From NCBI GenBank assembly GCA_963971305.1, contig OZ020309.1, forward strand, positions 10,099,001-10,163,000: DNA of 64,000 bases. Reading direction: 5' to 3'. This DNA is from Arcuatula senhousia. Its lineage: Eukaryota; Mollusca; Bivalvia; Mytilida; Mytilidae. A program made the translations under genes and the position numbers. Of the stretch, positions 1 to 9,879 are shown one piece after another; position 1 is the stretch's first letter, and each line of letters starts with the position of its first letter. The notes below the pieces were generated by a model. The model did no database searches. It saw only the letters and a list, made by a program, of their open reading frames with translations, and had not been told where the DNA came from.

Positions 1-533
1 CTCTGTGGAAGATCATCAGAGGCATTTAAGTGTAGGACCCCCTCCGGACCGCTGTACCAACTTCAACCTACACAAAACCCAAAATTTTGCACGACAAGCC
101 CTATGTCGGTTAGTGTCGATAGGTAGCCCTGCATGTCGGCTATACGACGGCAGCAATCATATAGTGGCGCAATTTCTGTGGATGATCATCAGAGGCTGTT
201 AAGTGTAGGACCCCCCTCCGGACCGCTGTACCAACTTCAACCTACCCAAACCCCCAAATTTTGCACGACAAGCCCTATGTCGGTTAGTGTAGATAGGTAG
301 CCCTTCATGTCGGCTATACGACAGCGGCAATCATATAACGGCGCAATCTCTGTGGAAGATCATCAGAGGCAGCTAAGTGTAGGAACCCCCTCCGGACCAC
401 GGTACCAACTTCAACCTACCCAAACCCCCAAATTTTGCACGACAAGCCCTATGTCGGTAAGTGTCGATAGGTAGCCCTGCATGTCGGTTATACGACGGCA
501 GCAATCATATAGTGGTGCAATCTCTGTGGGTCG
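1..533. repeat. 174-bp tandem satellite, three copies
   Basis: Three head-to-tail copies of a unit of about 173-174 bp start at 1, 174 and 348, each opening with CTCTGTGG or TTCTGTGG. A fourth start at 522 breaks off after about 11 bases. Every copy contains the blocks CACGACAAGCCCTATGTCGG and ATGTCGGCTATACGAC. Copies differ by scattered substitutions. The array touches the left edge of the window, so its full length is unknown. No coding content is credible; the short open frame at 5-202 is satellite read-through. Confidence 0.9.
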
Positions 534-540
534 TTCTTAA

Positions 541-944
541 TAGAAGTCGACCTCCCCGCTAAATGTTCGCTGTAATTGTTCGCTAGCTTTCAAAAGTTCA
601 GTTATATGATTTACTCATTGCAAATGAATTGCATCCTCTTTAGAAACATACATATAGCTTAGTGGAAGCTGTTTTATACATTTAAAGGTTTTTGGTACGT
701 TTTGGTAATTTGTAGTTTTTCGGTTTTTAGATTTATCTCCTAATTGTTCGCTAGCTAATTGTTCGCTACAATTGTTCGCTAGCTTGAGTCAAGTAAAATA
801 AGATTCAATATATTTTATACGAAAAAGTCCACAAGATTGTTCAAGACACGAGGGGACATTTTATTTTTGATCTGGGTTTCGATTATTCTGAACGTATGAT
901 TATTGTAAGCCCTCATGGCGACATGTCTGAGGCATTTGTTCGTT
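541..944. other. Intergenic, with short ATTGTTCGCTAG direct repeats
   Basis: There is no gene here. The motif ATTGTTCGCTA occurs at about 577 and again three times at about 741-783, bracketing roughly 150 bp of AT-rich DNA. This could be the edge of an unknown element; no longer terminal repeat or target duplication was found. Confidence 0.4.
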
Positions 945-1085
945 CGTCGTCTTTAAGTACACACGGAAGCTTTCGTCCATGTTCATTTTATCAACCTTTC
1001 ATGTTCATCGTCTGTAAATAACCTATATAGCGTTGCACGGGCGTAAAACACCAACTCACTCACTCACTCACTCACTCACTCGTCC
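945..1085 (+). repeat. Dispersed repeat ending in a (CTCA)n microsatellite
   Basis: This block runs through GTTCATCGTCTGTAAATAAC and AGCGTTGCACGGGCGTAAAA into about eight CTCA units (1048-1081). The same block recurs at about 7890-8320, where it is split by a 336-bp MITE. The copy here acts as the near-empty site that fixes the MITE boundaries. The CTCA run has the look of a SINE-like 3' tail, but no tRNA-like promoter boxes were seen. Confidence 0.7.
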
Positions 1086-1690
1086 ACCATCTATTAAATG
1101 CTAGGAAGATTTTAGATTTAACAAGATTGTTAAGTATGGACAAACTTTGTCCTAACCGATTATTTGACATGCAAGGCTCCTGTTTCATGTATTTCCTGTT
1201 TGGCCTATACAAAAAATAACGCCATACTTCTCAAAATATATACAAGGATATTTGCCAGATTAGTCTAGAATGACAAATATGTGCTCTTAGTGATGTTCAG
1301 ACGTGTTCGACTTATACATTATGTTTGGGATGCAAGGGCGCATCAATGTCGCATGGGTACACACCTCCATTTAACAATGCTAAGAAAGGCCAAACGACTT
1401 TTTTTCGGATGCTTCTATTTTTATTTAAGGGACATACTAATGATTAAAAATGTTATTGAGCATTCGTTTAGTTTAAAAGCAAACAGATACGACGAATTAA
1501 CTTTAAATTTTGAAAGATGCAGTTTCAAATAAAAGTTGTTTTCAAGAAAAACCTACATTTCTTAAAGTGAAAATATCGTAATTGTTACAACTCTATAAGG
1601 CTCTAAGTTTTTTGTCCTACCCAGGGCGTAGGTTTGGTTGATCTGATTAATAATTCGGATACCAGTTCGGCATATGTAGATTTAATTGCT
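1086..1690. other. Intergenic, nothing recognised
   Basis: AT-rich sequence with only short open frames. The 83-codon frame at 1281-1532 has no recognisable motif and no convincing splice context, so I do not call it a gene. Confidence 0.4.
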
Positions 1691-1694
1691 TAAT

Positions 1695-1830
1695 GATTTT
1701 CATATTCATGTGGTGTGTGTCATTATCAATCTTTTTGATAGAGCGTCGTTGATGAGTCCTGAAAAGATGAAACGAGCGCCAAGCGTGCATGTACATTGTA
1801 GCAAAATACATTACATGAAACTTAATTTTC
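1695..1830 (+). repeat. Decayed copy of the hammerhead-bearing repeat
   Basis: This segment aligns with the intact repeats at 31880-31990 (+) and 6430-6530 (-). It keeps a GAGCG block, a TTGATGA core (1749-1755) and a GAAAC segment (1769-1773). The first core base is T where catalysis needs C, stem II is mismatched, and the cleavage-site triplet reads GCC instead of GTC. A 12-base stretch is inserted in the stem I 3' side. It is an old, presumably inactive copy. Confidence 0.55.
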
Positions 1831-2034
1831 CAACATCCTTGATAAAGTGAGCTGATTTTTTTCTCCATTTTTTGATTTGTTTTTATTTATCGTGGCTCTA
1901 CTCAATTGGAATAAAATGACAGGGTAAAAAAAAGTCAAGATGTTAAAAAACAGGACAAATCCTTGACAGAATGGTGTTGTTTGCTAAACAAATTATCGAA
2001 ATTGAAAGATGGCAAGAACGAAATTCCTGGATCC

Positions 2035-2735
2035 ACCGAGTGGCAAAATATTCTGAGTCCGCTCACTTAACAGGATGTAGATAAACGACAAGCCTGAAAA
2101 CGCATACCACTATATAATTATAAGACTCATACCTTAAGCTGCACACTAAATATTGAAAGCCAACGAATAGTAATAGCAAAGAGATCTGGAACGAATATTT
2201 TTTTTTTCCATTTTTTTTACCCTTGAAAAAATCTAAGTCAGGTATTTAAGCAGGAAGTAGGTATACGACAGAGCAAGAAATGCATCCCACCATATGAAAC
2301 CCCTTTACTGTAGCTGCATACCAAACATTTAAAGTCCAATGATAGTAAAAGTTCAGATTTTTTTTTTCCTTTTTACCCTAGGAAAATTCTAAGCACGTTA
2401 AACATGAAGTAGGTAAGTAACAGGCCTGAAGATGCAACTAACCATAATATGAGACCCCTACCTGAAGCTACATATCAAATATAAATCTCACAAATAGAAG
2501 TAGCTGAGAAAGATCCGAACAAAGTCAGCCCGTTTAGCAGGAAGTAGGTAAGGGACAACCCTGGAAACGCACCCAACCACATGTAATCCTTAGCTTAAGC
2601 TGCAAACAAACATTTAAAGCCTAGGATTATAATAGTAGCTAAGAAATTTGTACAAAAAAGTGTGACGGACGGACACACGGACAGACGGAGGCGCAGCATT
2701 TTTCTATCCCCGTTACGTGTTGCGGCGCGGGACAA
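2035..2735 (+). repeat. Tandem-core element, family C (long copy)
   Basis: Four diverged units of about 150-165 bp start near 2040, 2230, 2390 and 2530. Each carries an AGGAAGTAGGTA-like block, an ACGCATCCCAC-like block and an AAGCTGCA block. They are followed by a GGAC-type short tandem (GACGGACGGACACACGGACA, from about 2663) and a GC-rich end (TGTTGCGGCGCGGGACA). Shorter copies lie at 17700-17930, 27600-27850 and 48235-48380. The layout of cores, microsatellite and terminal hairpin resembles the non-autonomous pearl/DINE-like elements known from bivalves; that assignment is inference. Confidence 0.75.
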
Positions 2736-2902
2736 AAATATCACGCTTGTTTCGTGGACCATTTGTTGGACTCTCTCTTGACTCCATTTGAAGTCAGAAA
2801 GGATGTAAGAAGTGATGGATGCAAGGGTGGTGGTATTGGGTGTTTATGGCCCGCTACCCTCTTGGGTATTGCGGTCGTTTGCTGACTTCCTACTTTCGTA
2901 GC

Positions 2903-3611
2903 TGTTTATGCTTTACTCGAGGCCTGTTGGGGAACGTCATCTACGAAATCTTCCTCGTCATAGTATACTGGCATCCTTCCGCTTTTGTCTGGCTCTCGTA
3001 CGTGCTCCATGTCGTCGTGTTTGAAGGCAGCAGAGAAATGGACGTCACTGTTTGCGTATATCGTCTGGTAGCATACCATACTTGGTCTAAATGGGCTCTT
3101 TAACCATGAAGTTTTCTACCCAGTCTCTTCTCTTATATTCGTTTTCAGCCTTGTATTTCGTTGGTGTAAGGTCTCTTCCTTTGATTTGCGTAGGAATCTG
3201 TGTCCAGTGATCTTGTTTTACAGTGACGTCAGTGTTGTTCCCTCTGTCTGTTTGATGTTTCACTTGCGTTTGAGTTGGTGTTGTTCTAATTTCTCTGGTA
3301 GTGGTCTGTGTTTCTCTTTCTTCTACAACGGCCTTTTCTTTCTTCCGCCGGTCGAGCCTTTGCTGGTCTCTTCTCCGGGCAGCTGGCGAGTTTTTTAGGG
3401 CCTGACTGCGTTTTCCTTTCCCGCTGGGCGGTACGTCAGTCTTTTTCCAAGATAGCTTGACTTCCACTTTTCCATCTGCGACGGAAAAGTCCCATTTCAT
3501 CTCCATTCCGTCTTTTACAACAGCGGTGATCAGGGTTTGTAGTTCAATTTGCAGTTCCATATTGATGTTTTCCTGTCGAAGGTCGATCTCGGAATGAATG
3601 AATGAATGCAA
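2903..3611 (-). pseudogene. Frameshifted ORF of unknown, probably element-derived origin
   Basis: A 174-codon frame (3611 down to 3087) encodes a hydrophilic protein with an N-terminal MELQIELQTLITAVVKDG segment, a basic RRRDQQRLDRRKK block near residue 90 and a Thr/Gln-rich C-terminal half. After its stop, the next frame stays open from about 3105 to 2903 and encodes an acidic tail containing PVYYDEEDFVDDVPQQ. The two pieces look like one reading frame broken by an indel near 3110. Base composition is richer in GC than the surroundings. I see no domain I can name. The frame starts in a short GAATGAATGAATG repeat. An ORF from a mobile element is the likeliest origin; an expressed orphan gene cannot be excluded. 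Confidence 0.45.
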
Positions 3612-3812
3612 GGTAAAGTTAAAGAATCTCTTATAGGGTTATATGGATAGGCTCATTAGGGCCGCTAAAAAGGTTTCACTCGAAAGCTGCAAGCTGGAGA
3701 AAGTTTCCATAATCACCAATCTTTTTCCCCAAATCCAGGATATATAAATACATGTATAAAGTTTAAAGGAACTATAAGTTGGTCATTTCTAAACGAATTT
3801 CGAAGGAAACAG

Positions 3813-4035
3813 AAAGGTGCCAATGGGACATTCGAATGCAAACAGCATATAAAGACAGAAAGAAAGAGAATAACAAGAACACAAAAACAAAATAAATACA
3901 TATTACTGAGGAGCAATCAATATTGTAAAATCAAGTCTTAGTCAGGTGATCCGGAAGGGTAAGCAGATCCTGGTTGTTGCAACACACCTGTCGCATTGTT
4001 ATAGCTCAATTTGGCCTGTCAAATGCGGTTAAGTA
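3813..4035 (+). repeat. Dispersed repeat E (CATTCGAGTGTCAAAAGTCC family)
   Basis: This diverged copy begins GGTGCCAATGGGACATTCGA and ends near CCGGAAGGGTAAGCAG, followed by a CACACCTGTCGCATTG segment. The same order of blocks recurs about ten times in the window (see the copies near 15428 and 32708). No terminal inverted repeat was recognised. Confidence 0.6.
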
Positions 4036-4464
4036 GTAAAGAAAAAGACAATAGGAGAAAAATACAAAAAATGGCGGGTTCAGAAGGGGGCTCATGAGGT
4101 TGGACATATACCTCTTTCCTTAGAACATTTTGTAATTTTCGCGCAGATTTTGAGCAAAACTGACCTGGAATCCATTTTGTCGACTTCATGATCAGTAAAA
4201 AATAAGCGAAACCCCCTTTTCAAATATTTCTGAATCCTATCCCTTGAAATGGTAGACAACACCTTAATCATCGATATGGATGTTTTCCATTGAGAATATG
4301 AAAATTACCGTTAGTATATATGTTTATTGTGTTGCGAACATTTATTTCACATCTCATAATCTTCAATGTAACAGATATATTTTTCATTAAAGTTTTATTA
4401 TCACCGAATCTTCTTTGTTATAAACTAATGGTCTCTTTCTTCTCTTATGAAAAATTGGTACATG

Positions 4465-4665
4465 TGTTTTCGTTATGTTATGAAAAACTGAGATATCCAT
4501 AATGTTATGAAAAACTGAGATATCCATAATGTTATGAAAAACTGATATATCCATAATGTTATGGAAAACTGATATCTTCGTGTTACATTATTGAAACTGG
4601 TGTTTTCATAATGTTATGGAAAACTGGAATATTCAAAACGTTATTGAAAATGTTATAAATGTTTT
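4465..4665. repeat. 27-bp tandem repeat
   Basis: Five to six units of about 27 bp share the core ATGTTATGAAAAACTGA and ATATCCATA. The first three are nearly identical and the rest decay toward 4660. It is AT-rich and non-coding. Confidence 0.75.
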
Positions 4666-5100
4666 AAATAAGATTCGGAAATATTAATTTACTTCCCATT
4701 TTTTTTTCAACCAAACGATGTATGTGATGCGTCTTTATGATGGATCATCATTGATTTTAATTTTGTTAACAAAAAAGTTAAAACTAGAATAACAATGCTG
4801 TTTCCAGTGTCCAGATTTTGTTAACAAAATTTGTAAAATATTCACTGCAAGTTGACTCAGTAATGCAAGTCGACAAAATAATGTGTTACAAGGAAAAACA
4901 ATTTACAAAACAATTAAAGCGAAGAAAACTTCCGTGATGGTAAGAATCTGATTCATAAATCTCAATAAAGTCTTCTTAGTCTTTTCACTTCTTATCCGTT
5001 TTTATAATGTCTTTTGATGTGTTTTTTCTAAATTGCCATTTAATTGTGGGCTGTGTCGCGTACACTTATTCCACATCTCTTTATTTTCTTTTTTGATGTA
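4666..5100. other. Intergenic, with a fragment of dispersed repeat F
   Basis: At about 5010-5090 lies a TTTTTCTAAATTGCCATTTA / GTGTCGCGTACACTTATTCC segment. It recurs near 40340-40420 and, diverged, near 14440-14540 and 44790-44870. No gene is seen. Confidence 0.45.
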
Positions 5101-5319
5101 CAAGTTGTTTTTTAGCGGGTATCTAATTTTCGCTTTTTTCGCGATAGTTTGCAATTCGTGAAAATTAAATCCCGCGAAAATAAAATTTCGTAAATAGCAT
5201 ATGTACAGTATATACTAGTATTTGGAAATCGCTAAAATTGAATTTTTTCGAAAAAAAGATCTTCAATTTTTTTAGAAATCCGCGAAATTTAGCTCCCGCG
5301 AAAAAAAAACAACTTATAC
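5101..5319. mobile_element. MITE-like element, about 220 bp
   Basis: The left end CAAGTTGTTTTTTAGCGGG and the right end, read in reverse complement (AAGTTGTTTTTTTTTCGCGG), form imperfect inverted termini. Similar CGCGAAA/TTTCGCG blocks lie on both sides of the middle. TA dinucleotides flank both ends, which would suit a Tc1/mariner-type origin. There is no coding capacity. Confidence 0.55.
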
Positions 5320-5329
5320 GGTATGCTGT

Positions 5330-6175
5330 TATAAGTATTTGCAAATGTGTTACTAATGTTCTTTTCTCCTAATGTTAATGCTTTATTTGGGTTCCTGGTT
5401 TTGAGAAAATCAAGATATTGTCTAAATGTATTAAAAGCTGCAACATCATATTTGCTATTCAAAACAAAATGCTTAGTGGACTAACCAGGATGGCAAAGTT
5501 TATAGATTGAAAAAGTATGAATGTTGTGCTTTGATAATTCATTGTTTTTGATCGTGTAATGATTGGAATGAAAACGTGTTTTGTGTTTTCAATATACAAA
5601 ATGTATGATTTTTAAAATAGAATTCCAGGTGGGCCTTGTGAATATTTTATTCGGGTTTCTTGGTGGTAACATAATTTACAAAATAAAAGCACCATCTACA
5701 TGTACTGGTAAATACCAAAATCTGCTTTTGAATGTTATATTATTTTTATGGATGTTATAACATGTACATTTATTCATAAGTATCCATGGGTATCGGGTAT
5801 CTACGGGATATATAAATTTAACAAGGTTAATTTTTCTTATTTCAGATGCCACAATTATCGTTCATATGTTTTGTTCTCTCTACTCTATCGCTTTCCACTC
5901 TATTTAGTACTGCCGGGGCATGTTCCTGTTTTCCTATCCACCCACAAAGTGAGATGTGCGATAACAAGAAATTTGGTAATTGATATTATTTGTTATTTTG
6001 TACACGATTTTTGTAAATAAATTCGCGCAAAATTTAGCAAAAAACGCTCAACAAATGCAATTAATGTTCATTTTAATACATGTAATACCTTGTCCAAGGT
6101 AGAAAATAAAAAAATATAAAAAAATAAAAATAAACTTAAATGGATTATTGCAATGATCTACATTACGAATTTCAC
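5330..6175. other. Intergenic, AT-rich, nothing recognised
   Basis: The 90-codon frame at 5748-6020 contains no motif and is rich in Phe, Tyr and Ile, as expected of AT-rich noise. No repeat longer than a few tens of bases was recognised. Confidence 0.4.
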
Positions 6176-6179
6176 TTTT

Positions 6180-6310
6180 GTTACGACTTGAGTTCGCGTT
6201 GCTGGTTTCCCTTTGGTTGGACTTGTGTTTCTTCGTGCTGTTCTTGTTCGTGTTTGCTGGTTTAGTCCTTTCGGACTTTTGACACTCGAGTGCCCTTTGG
6301 TGCTTTTTTG
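6180..6310 (-). repeat. Dispersed repeat E, minus-strand copy
   Basis: Reverse complement of the repeat E core: TTTGACACTCGAGTGCCC at about 6278-6296 and TTGGTTGGACTTGTGTTTCT at about 6213. The open frame at 6048-6332 is produced by this repeat and is not a gene. Confidence 0.7.
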
Positions 6311-6464
6311 CTTCTTTCAAACCACATTGCAAAAAAGTAAACCTTTATTTTAGTCCTTTAAATAATATTTTAAATCAAATTGTGAAAGTAGTCAAAATCA
6401 TTGCGATTCCTTTCTCGTATTTGAAATACAAATGACAACAAAGTTCCAGACAATAAATTTTGCT

Positions 6465-6508
6465 ACGCCTGACGCGCGTTTCGTCTATTCAAGACTCATC
6501 AGAGGCGC
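6465..6508 (-). ncRNA. Type I hammerhead ribozyme motif, copy 1
   Basis: Read on the minus strand: stem I 5' strand GCGCCT (6508-6503), catalytic core CTGATGA (6502-6496), stem II GTC/GAC closing a TTGAATA loop, core GAAA, a very short stem III in ACGCGCGT, then the cleavage-site C (6471) and the stem I 3' strand AGGCGT (6470-6465). Stem I forms six pairs, one of them G-U. All invariant hammerhead core bases are present. It should self-cleave after the GTC triplet, i.e. between 6471 and 6470. The ribozyme sits in a dispersed repeat of at least 100 bp that is nearly identical to the copy at 31880-31990. Hammerheads with such short stem III are known from animal retroelements and retrozymes. 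Confidence 0.85.
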
Positions 6509-6855
6509 TCTACCAAAAATATTGAAAATGCCAAATACTGTATGAACATGAAGAGCATAGAACAGTATAACCAAAACTACCAAACTGGGGAACCAAATTA
6601 TTACTAAGATATTCAACCTATGTCTGGGGTAGGAAGAACCTTAGGGTTTAGACAATTTCGAAATTTAGACGGATAATTTAAAGCTTTGATGTATTCTCCA
6701 ACTCAAAAGTGTTGAAACTAAAGGTTTTGTGTGTTTTCCTCATTTCAATCGTTCATGCCTTATTGTTAATCTTTGTTATTACCAAAATTCATTCAGTGAA
6801 AACTGTTTTTTTTTCACATTTTTACCATCTTGCATTAAAAAAAAATCTTTTATAG

Positions 6856-6953
6856 TCATGAAAGTACTGGCAGGAGATTCTACTTTGGAAGAAGGGGATT
6901 TCCCAGGAGGTGGAACACGAAAAATAAATGTTACAGTCATAGAAGATTATAAG
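6856..6953 (+). other. Possible orphan coding exon
   Basis: A TTTTATAG acceptor precedes an open stretch encoding a peptide that contains VLAGDSTLEEGDFPGGGTRK and then INVTVIEDYK, ending at AAG before a weak donor (GTTTGG). The amino-acid composition is less biased than in nearby noise. A dispersed repeat starts 25 bp downstream. No flanking exon was found within reach and I do not recognise the family. It may be a gene fragment. Confidence 0.25.
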
Positions 6954-6978
6954 GTTTGGCCACTGAAATGGTGACAGA

Positions 6979-7250
6979 AGTACGGGAGCGTATTAGGGAC
7001 ATATGGTGTTTTTTTTATTAATTGGTTACATCAAATTACAAATTGGTTACATCAAATTACTAATTGGTTATTTCACATAGTTAATTGGTTATATCAAAGA
7101 ACTAATTGCTAGTAGTAATATTAACTAAATGATTGTTTTGTATCAGGTATGTAATTGGTTATTTCAATTACAAATTGATTATACCAAAGTACTAATTAAT
7201 TATATTAAATTAGAAATTGGTTATACTAAAATATTCACTATAAACATCAT
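6979..7250 (+). repeat. Short-period repeat of ATTGGTTA-type units
   Basis: After the leader GTACGGGAGCGTATTAGGGA come ten or so loose units of 20-30 bp built on AATTGGTTAxxTCAAA. The same leader and units appear inverted at about 14160-14342. It is non-coding. Confidence 0.65.
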
Positions 7251-7604
7251 ATGGAATACATGTCTAATATAATTCATTCGAACTGTTAACATAGTTGAAA
7301 GAACAACGGCATCTTTAAATTATACAGAACAAAAATCGAATACAACTGAAAAGTGTAGAAATTTACATTAAAAAGAAAAGACTTATTTAAATGCACTTTT
7401 ACAGCTATGTATTTTACATATTTGTTAAATTTTAGACATGTGTGCAAATACTGCATGTAAATGCAAATTCGTACATATGTAAAGTAACAGTTGACATGAG
7501 ATGATGTTTATTATATAACCTCAGGATCAGATGTAAATATTTATGTGTAAAATTTACATATGTTTTTTTTTGTTAAGTTGTCTGCATGTTCACGCGATTA
7601 TCCC
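7251..7604. other. Intergenic, AT-rich
   Basis: No gene or repeat recognised. Confidence 0.4.
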
Positions 7605-8325
7605 TTCTTGGCAAACCTGTGACCTTGAACTTTTACCTGTTGACTCCGTGATCCATTGTTGTATTTCTTAACTCCGAAGCTTCAACTCGTATTCTATAGA
7701 ATTAGTTATATATAAACGTTTAAAAGTTATGCCTCAGAGACGAATTTCACAATACAATTGGTAGGGTTTTTTAACCTGTGACCTTGACCTTTGATCTTTT
7801 GACCCCCAAATCAACCGGCTTTATACTTCATAAGCTTCAAAATAGTATTTCTATCCCACCACACCCCCATATTTCATTTATCGTCATCATTTTATGTTCA
7901 TTTTATCATCCTTTTCATGTTCATCGCCTGTAAATAACCTATTCCCTCTTTTCATATGTAGTGGGTTATCTCCCATTTGCAGAGTTATCTTCTCTTTCCA
8001 GAAGGTATTTTATACTAGTTACTGTGGGGAAATATAAGCTTTTCTGCATTTATTTTTTATTTTGTCATAAAAATTATTAAAGTTAAATATAATGATTTCC
8101 AAAAAGGTATCCAACATGTTTTCCTTGACGAACAGGGACCGCTAGGCCCTTTGAATAATTAAAAAAAAACTAAATAAAAACTTTATTTTCCCCATTCATT
8201 CCAATGTAATATACCTACTGTAATGGAGGACAACTCTTGCAAATGGGAGATAACTAACTATTTACGAAAATAGGGAATATAGCGTTGCACGGGCGTAAAA
8301 CACCAACTTACTCACTCTAAACTCT
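7605..8325 (+). repeat. Composite dispersed repeat split by a MITE
   Basis: Two diverged units of about 160 bp with CCTGTGACCTTGA at about 7616 and 7777 lead into GTTCATCGCCTGTAAATAAC (about 7920-7939). That block is continuous with 8278-8320 (AGCGTTGCACGGGCGTAAAA and a short CTCA tail) once the MITE at 7942-8277 is removed. The copy at 945-1085 shows the uninterrupted arrangement. Confidence 0.7.
7942..8277. mobile_element. 336-bp MITE with 47-bp terminal inverted repeats
   Basis: The left terminus starts TTCCCTCTTTTCATATGTAG and the right terminus, reverse complemented, starts TTCCCTATTTTCGTAAATAG. Both continue with TTATCTCCCATTTGCA. TA flanks each side. Joining the flanks restores CCTATATAGCG, exactly as in the uninterrupted repeat at about 1021, so a net target duplication is not visible against that copy. 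It has no ORF. A Tc1/mariner-related MITE is the likely class. Confidence 0.85.
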
Positions 8326-8469
8326 ATTCAATATATATAAGAAATTAAAATTGGACAACTAGAGCATGATTAAAAAATACAAAACAAGTGCAAGTTTATT
8401 ATCATTTCTATTCAATTTGTTAACATATGTATTGATCAACACCTCAACTGGTGTGAATACAGTCTAGTA

Positions 8470-8940
8470 CGGATTTATTCTCTTGCTGCTATACTGATGG
8501 ATCTAGCAAAAGCATTCGACAGCTTCCATATTACCCCCTTCTCAATAAATTTAAATCTTAGGGTCCATCAGACAAGGCTCTGAAACTTCTCGAAGACTAT
8601 CTTTTTTGTATGTAACAGTGTGTCAAATTGGAAACTTTATTTAGTAGCTGGGGTAAAATTTATCAAGGAAACCATAAGGATCCGTACTTGACCTGTGCAT
8701 TTTGAAAATTTCTGAAATGATCTGTTTTATTAAGGACAGTTTACTCTGCCACTATGCCGATGACAACACTCTTGCGTATGAAGGGTATGATATTGACAAC
8801 CTAATTAAAACTATGGAAAAAAGTAGTTTTGAAATGGATTTTATGTAACTTTTTTTAACCAAATGAAGGCAACTCCCGATAAGTTCCAGGTTTTGACAAT
8901 TGGCAACAAAACAAAAGATAAAAACATAACTTTTAATTTT
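8470..8940 (+). pseudogene. Decayed non-LTR retrotransposon reverse transcriptase
   Basis: Conceptual translation across several frames and stops gives reverse-transcriptase hallmarks in the right order: ILMDLAKAFDS (about 8495-8523), a degraded GSVLGP-like motif (about 8680), then CHYADDNTLAYEG with the catalytic YADD box (about 8750) and KATPDKFQVLTIGNKTKDKN (from about 8866). Stops and frameshifts show that it is dead. It is cut at 8941 by a family A element. Typical LINE order supports a CR1/L2/Jockey-like clade; finer placement is not possible by eye. Confidence 0.75.
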
Positions 8941-9603
8941 AGAAGAGGCACCAAGGAGCCTAAATCGCTCACCTGGTCTTGATGTCAACCCTATATTTTG
9001 TAGAGCTAAATTCTCTATCTGCAATAGTTTTCATTCCATAGGCCAAAAACATGAAAAAAACATTATTTCAGGGGCCGTTACCCCTATAAGGGGTCATCTG
9101 ACAACTTTGACCCTATGGAGACTTTTGTAGAGCTAAATGAGCTAAACATTTTAGCAAGCAACAGCTTTTCTCTATCTGCAATAGTTTTCATACTATAGGG
9201 CAGAAACATGAAAAAACGCTATTTTTCACCTTTAAGGGGCTGTAACCCCTATAAGGGGTCATCTGAAGACTTTGGCCAAAATGGAGACTTTTGTAGAACT
9301 TTTGATGCTGAAGCAGTAGGATGGCATCAGATTTCATCTATCTCTTATACTTTTTGATTTACAAGCCCAAAACAGTAGTTTGACCCCCCTGGTCTATTTT
9401 TCGCAACGGCTGCCATGTTTTTCGACAAATCAAAAATCCCCACATCAGTTCTGTGGGAGATACCCTAAAGAACCACCAGACCAAATTTGGTTTGAATCTG
9501 TGCAGCCGTTTCAGAGGAAAAGAAGTTTGAAGAAAAGTTAACGACGACGACGGACGCCAAGTGATGGCAATAGCTCACATGGCCTTTGACCAGGTGAGCT
9601 AAA
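8941..9603 (+). repeat. Tandem-core element, family A
   Basis: It starts with a GAGGCACCAAGGAGCC hairpin and ATCGCTCACCTGG, contains two core units with GGGGTCATCTGACAACTTTG, then a GACGACGACGGACGCC microsatellite. It ends in the hairpin TAGCTCACATGGCC/GACCAGGTGAGCTA. It has inserted into the LINE remnant that ends at 8940. Other copies lie at 24028, 25181, 38511, 45055, 52448 and 58711. Confidence 0.8.
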
Positions 9604-9879
9604 AAAACAACAAAATTAAGTTGAAAACTAAGTAAAGTTTTTAAAAGTCACCTTTGCTTAGCAACTTCAACACTCACGAGCACATTTCTATAAAGAAGCT
9701 TCAAGAAAGCTTCAATACACAATAAAAATGCGCTTTATAAGCGACCCGGAATACATGGATCGAAGCACGACACAACATTCGTTGGGTAAAAGCGATCATG
9801 CATTTTCCTTAACGACATGATGTATACGTACAAATATCTTCAAGCAAAAACACACCAGAAGGATACCTGTGGAAAAACG

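Noticed and set aside
1..533. CTGATGATC on the minus strand of each satellite unit (possible ribozyme)
   Set aside because: No GAAAC segment or pairing stems follow; the match is only the first core box.
2819..3103. 94-codon plus-strand ORF
   Set aside because: It is antisense to the acidic-tail frame, which has more protein-like composition.
6979..7250. CRISPR-like array
   Set aside because: Unit length and spacing vary and there are no unique spacers; the genome is eukaryotic.
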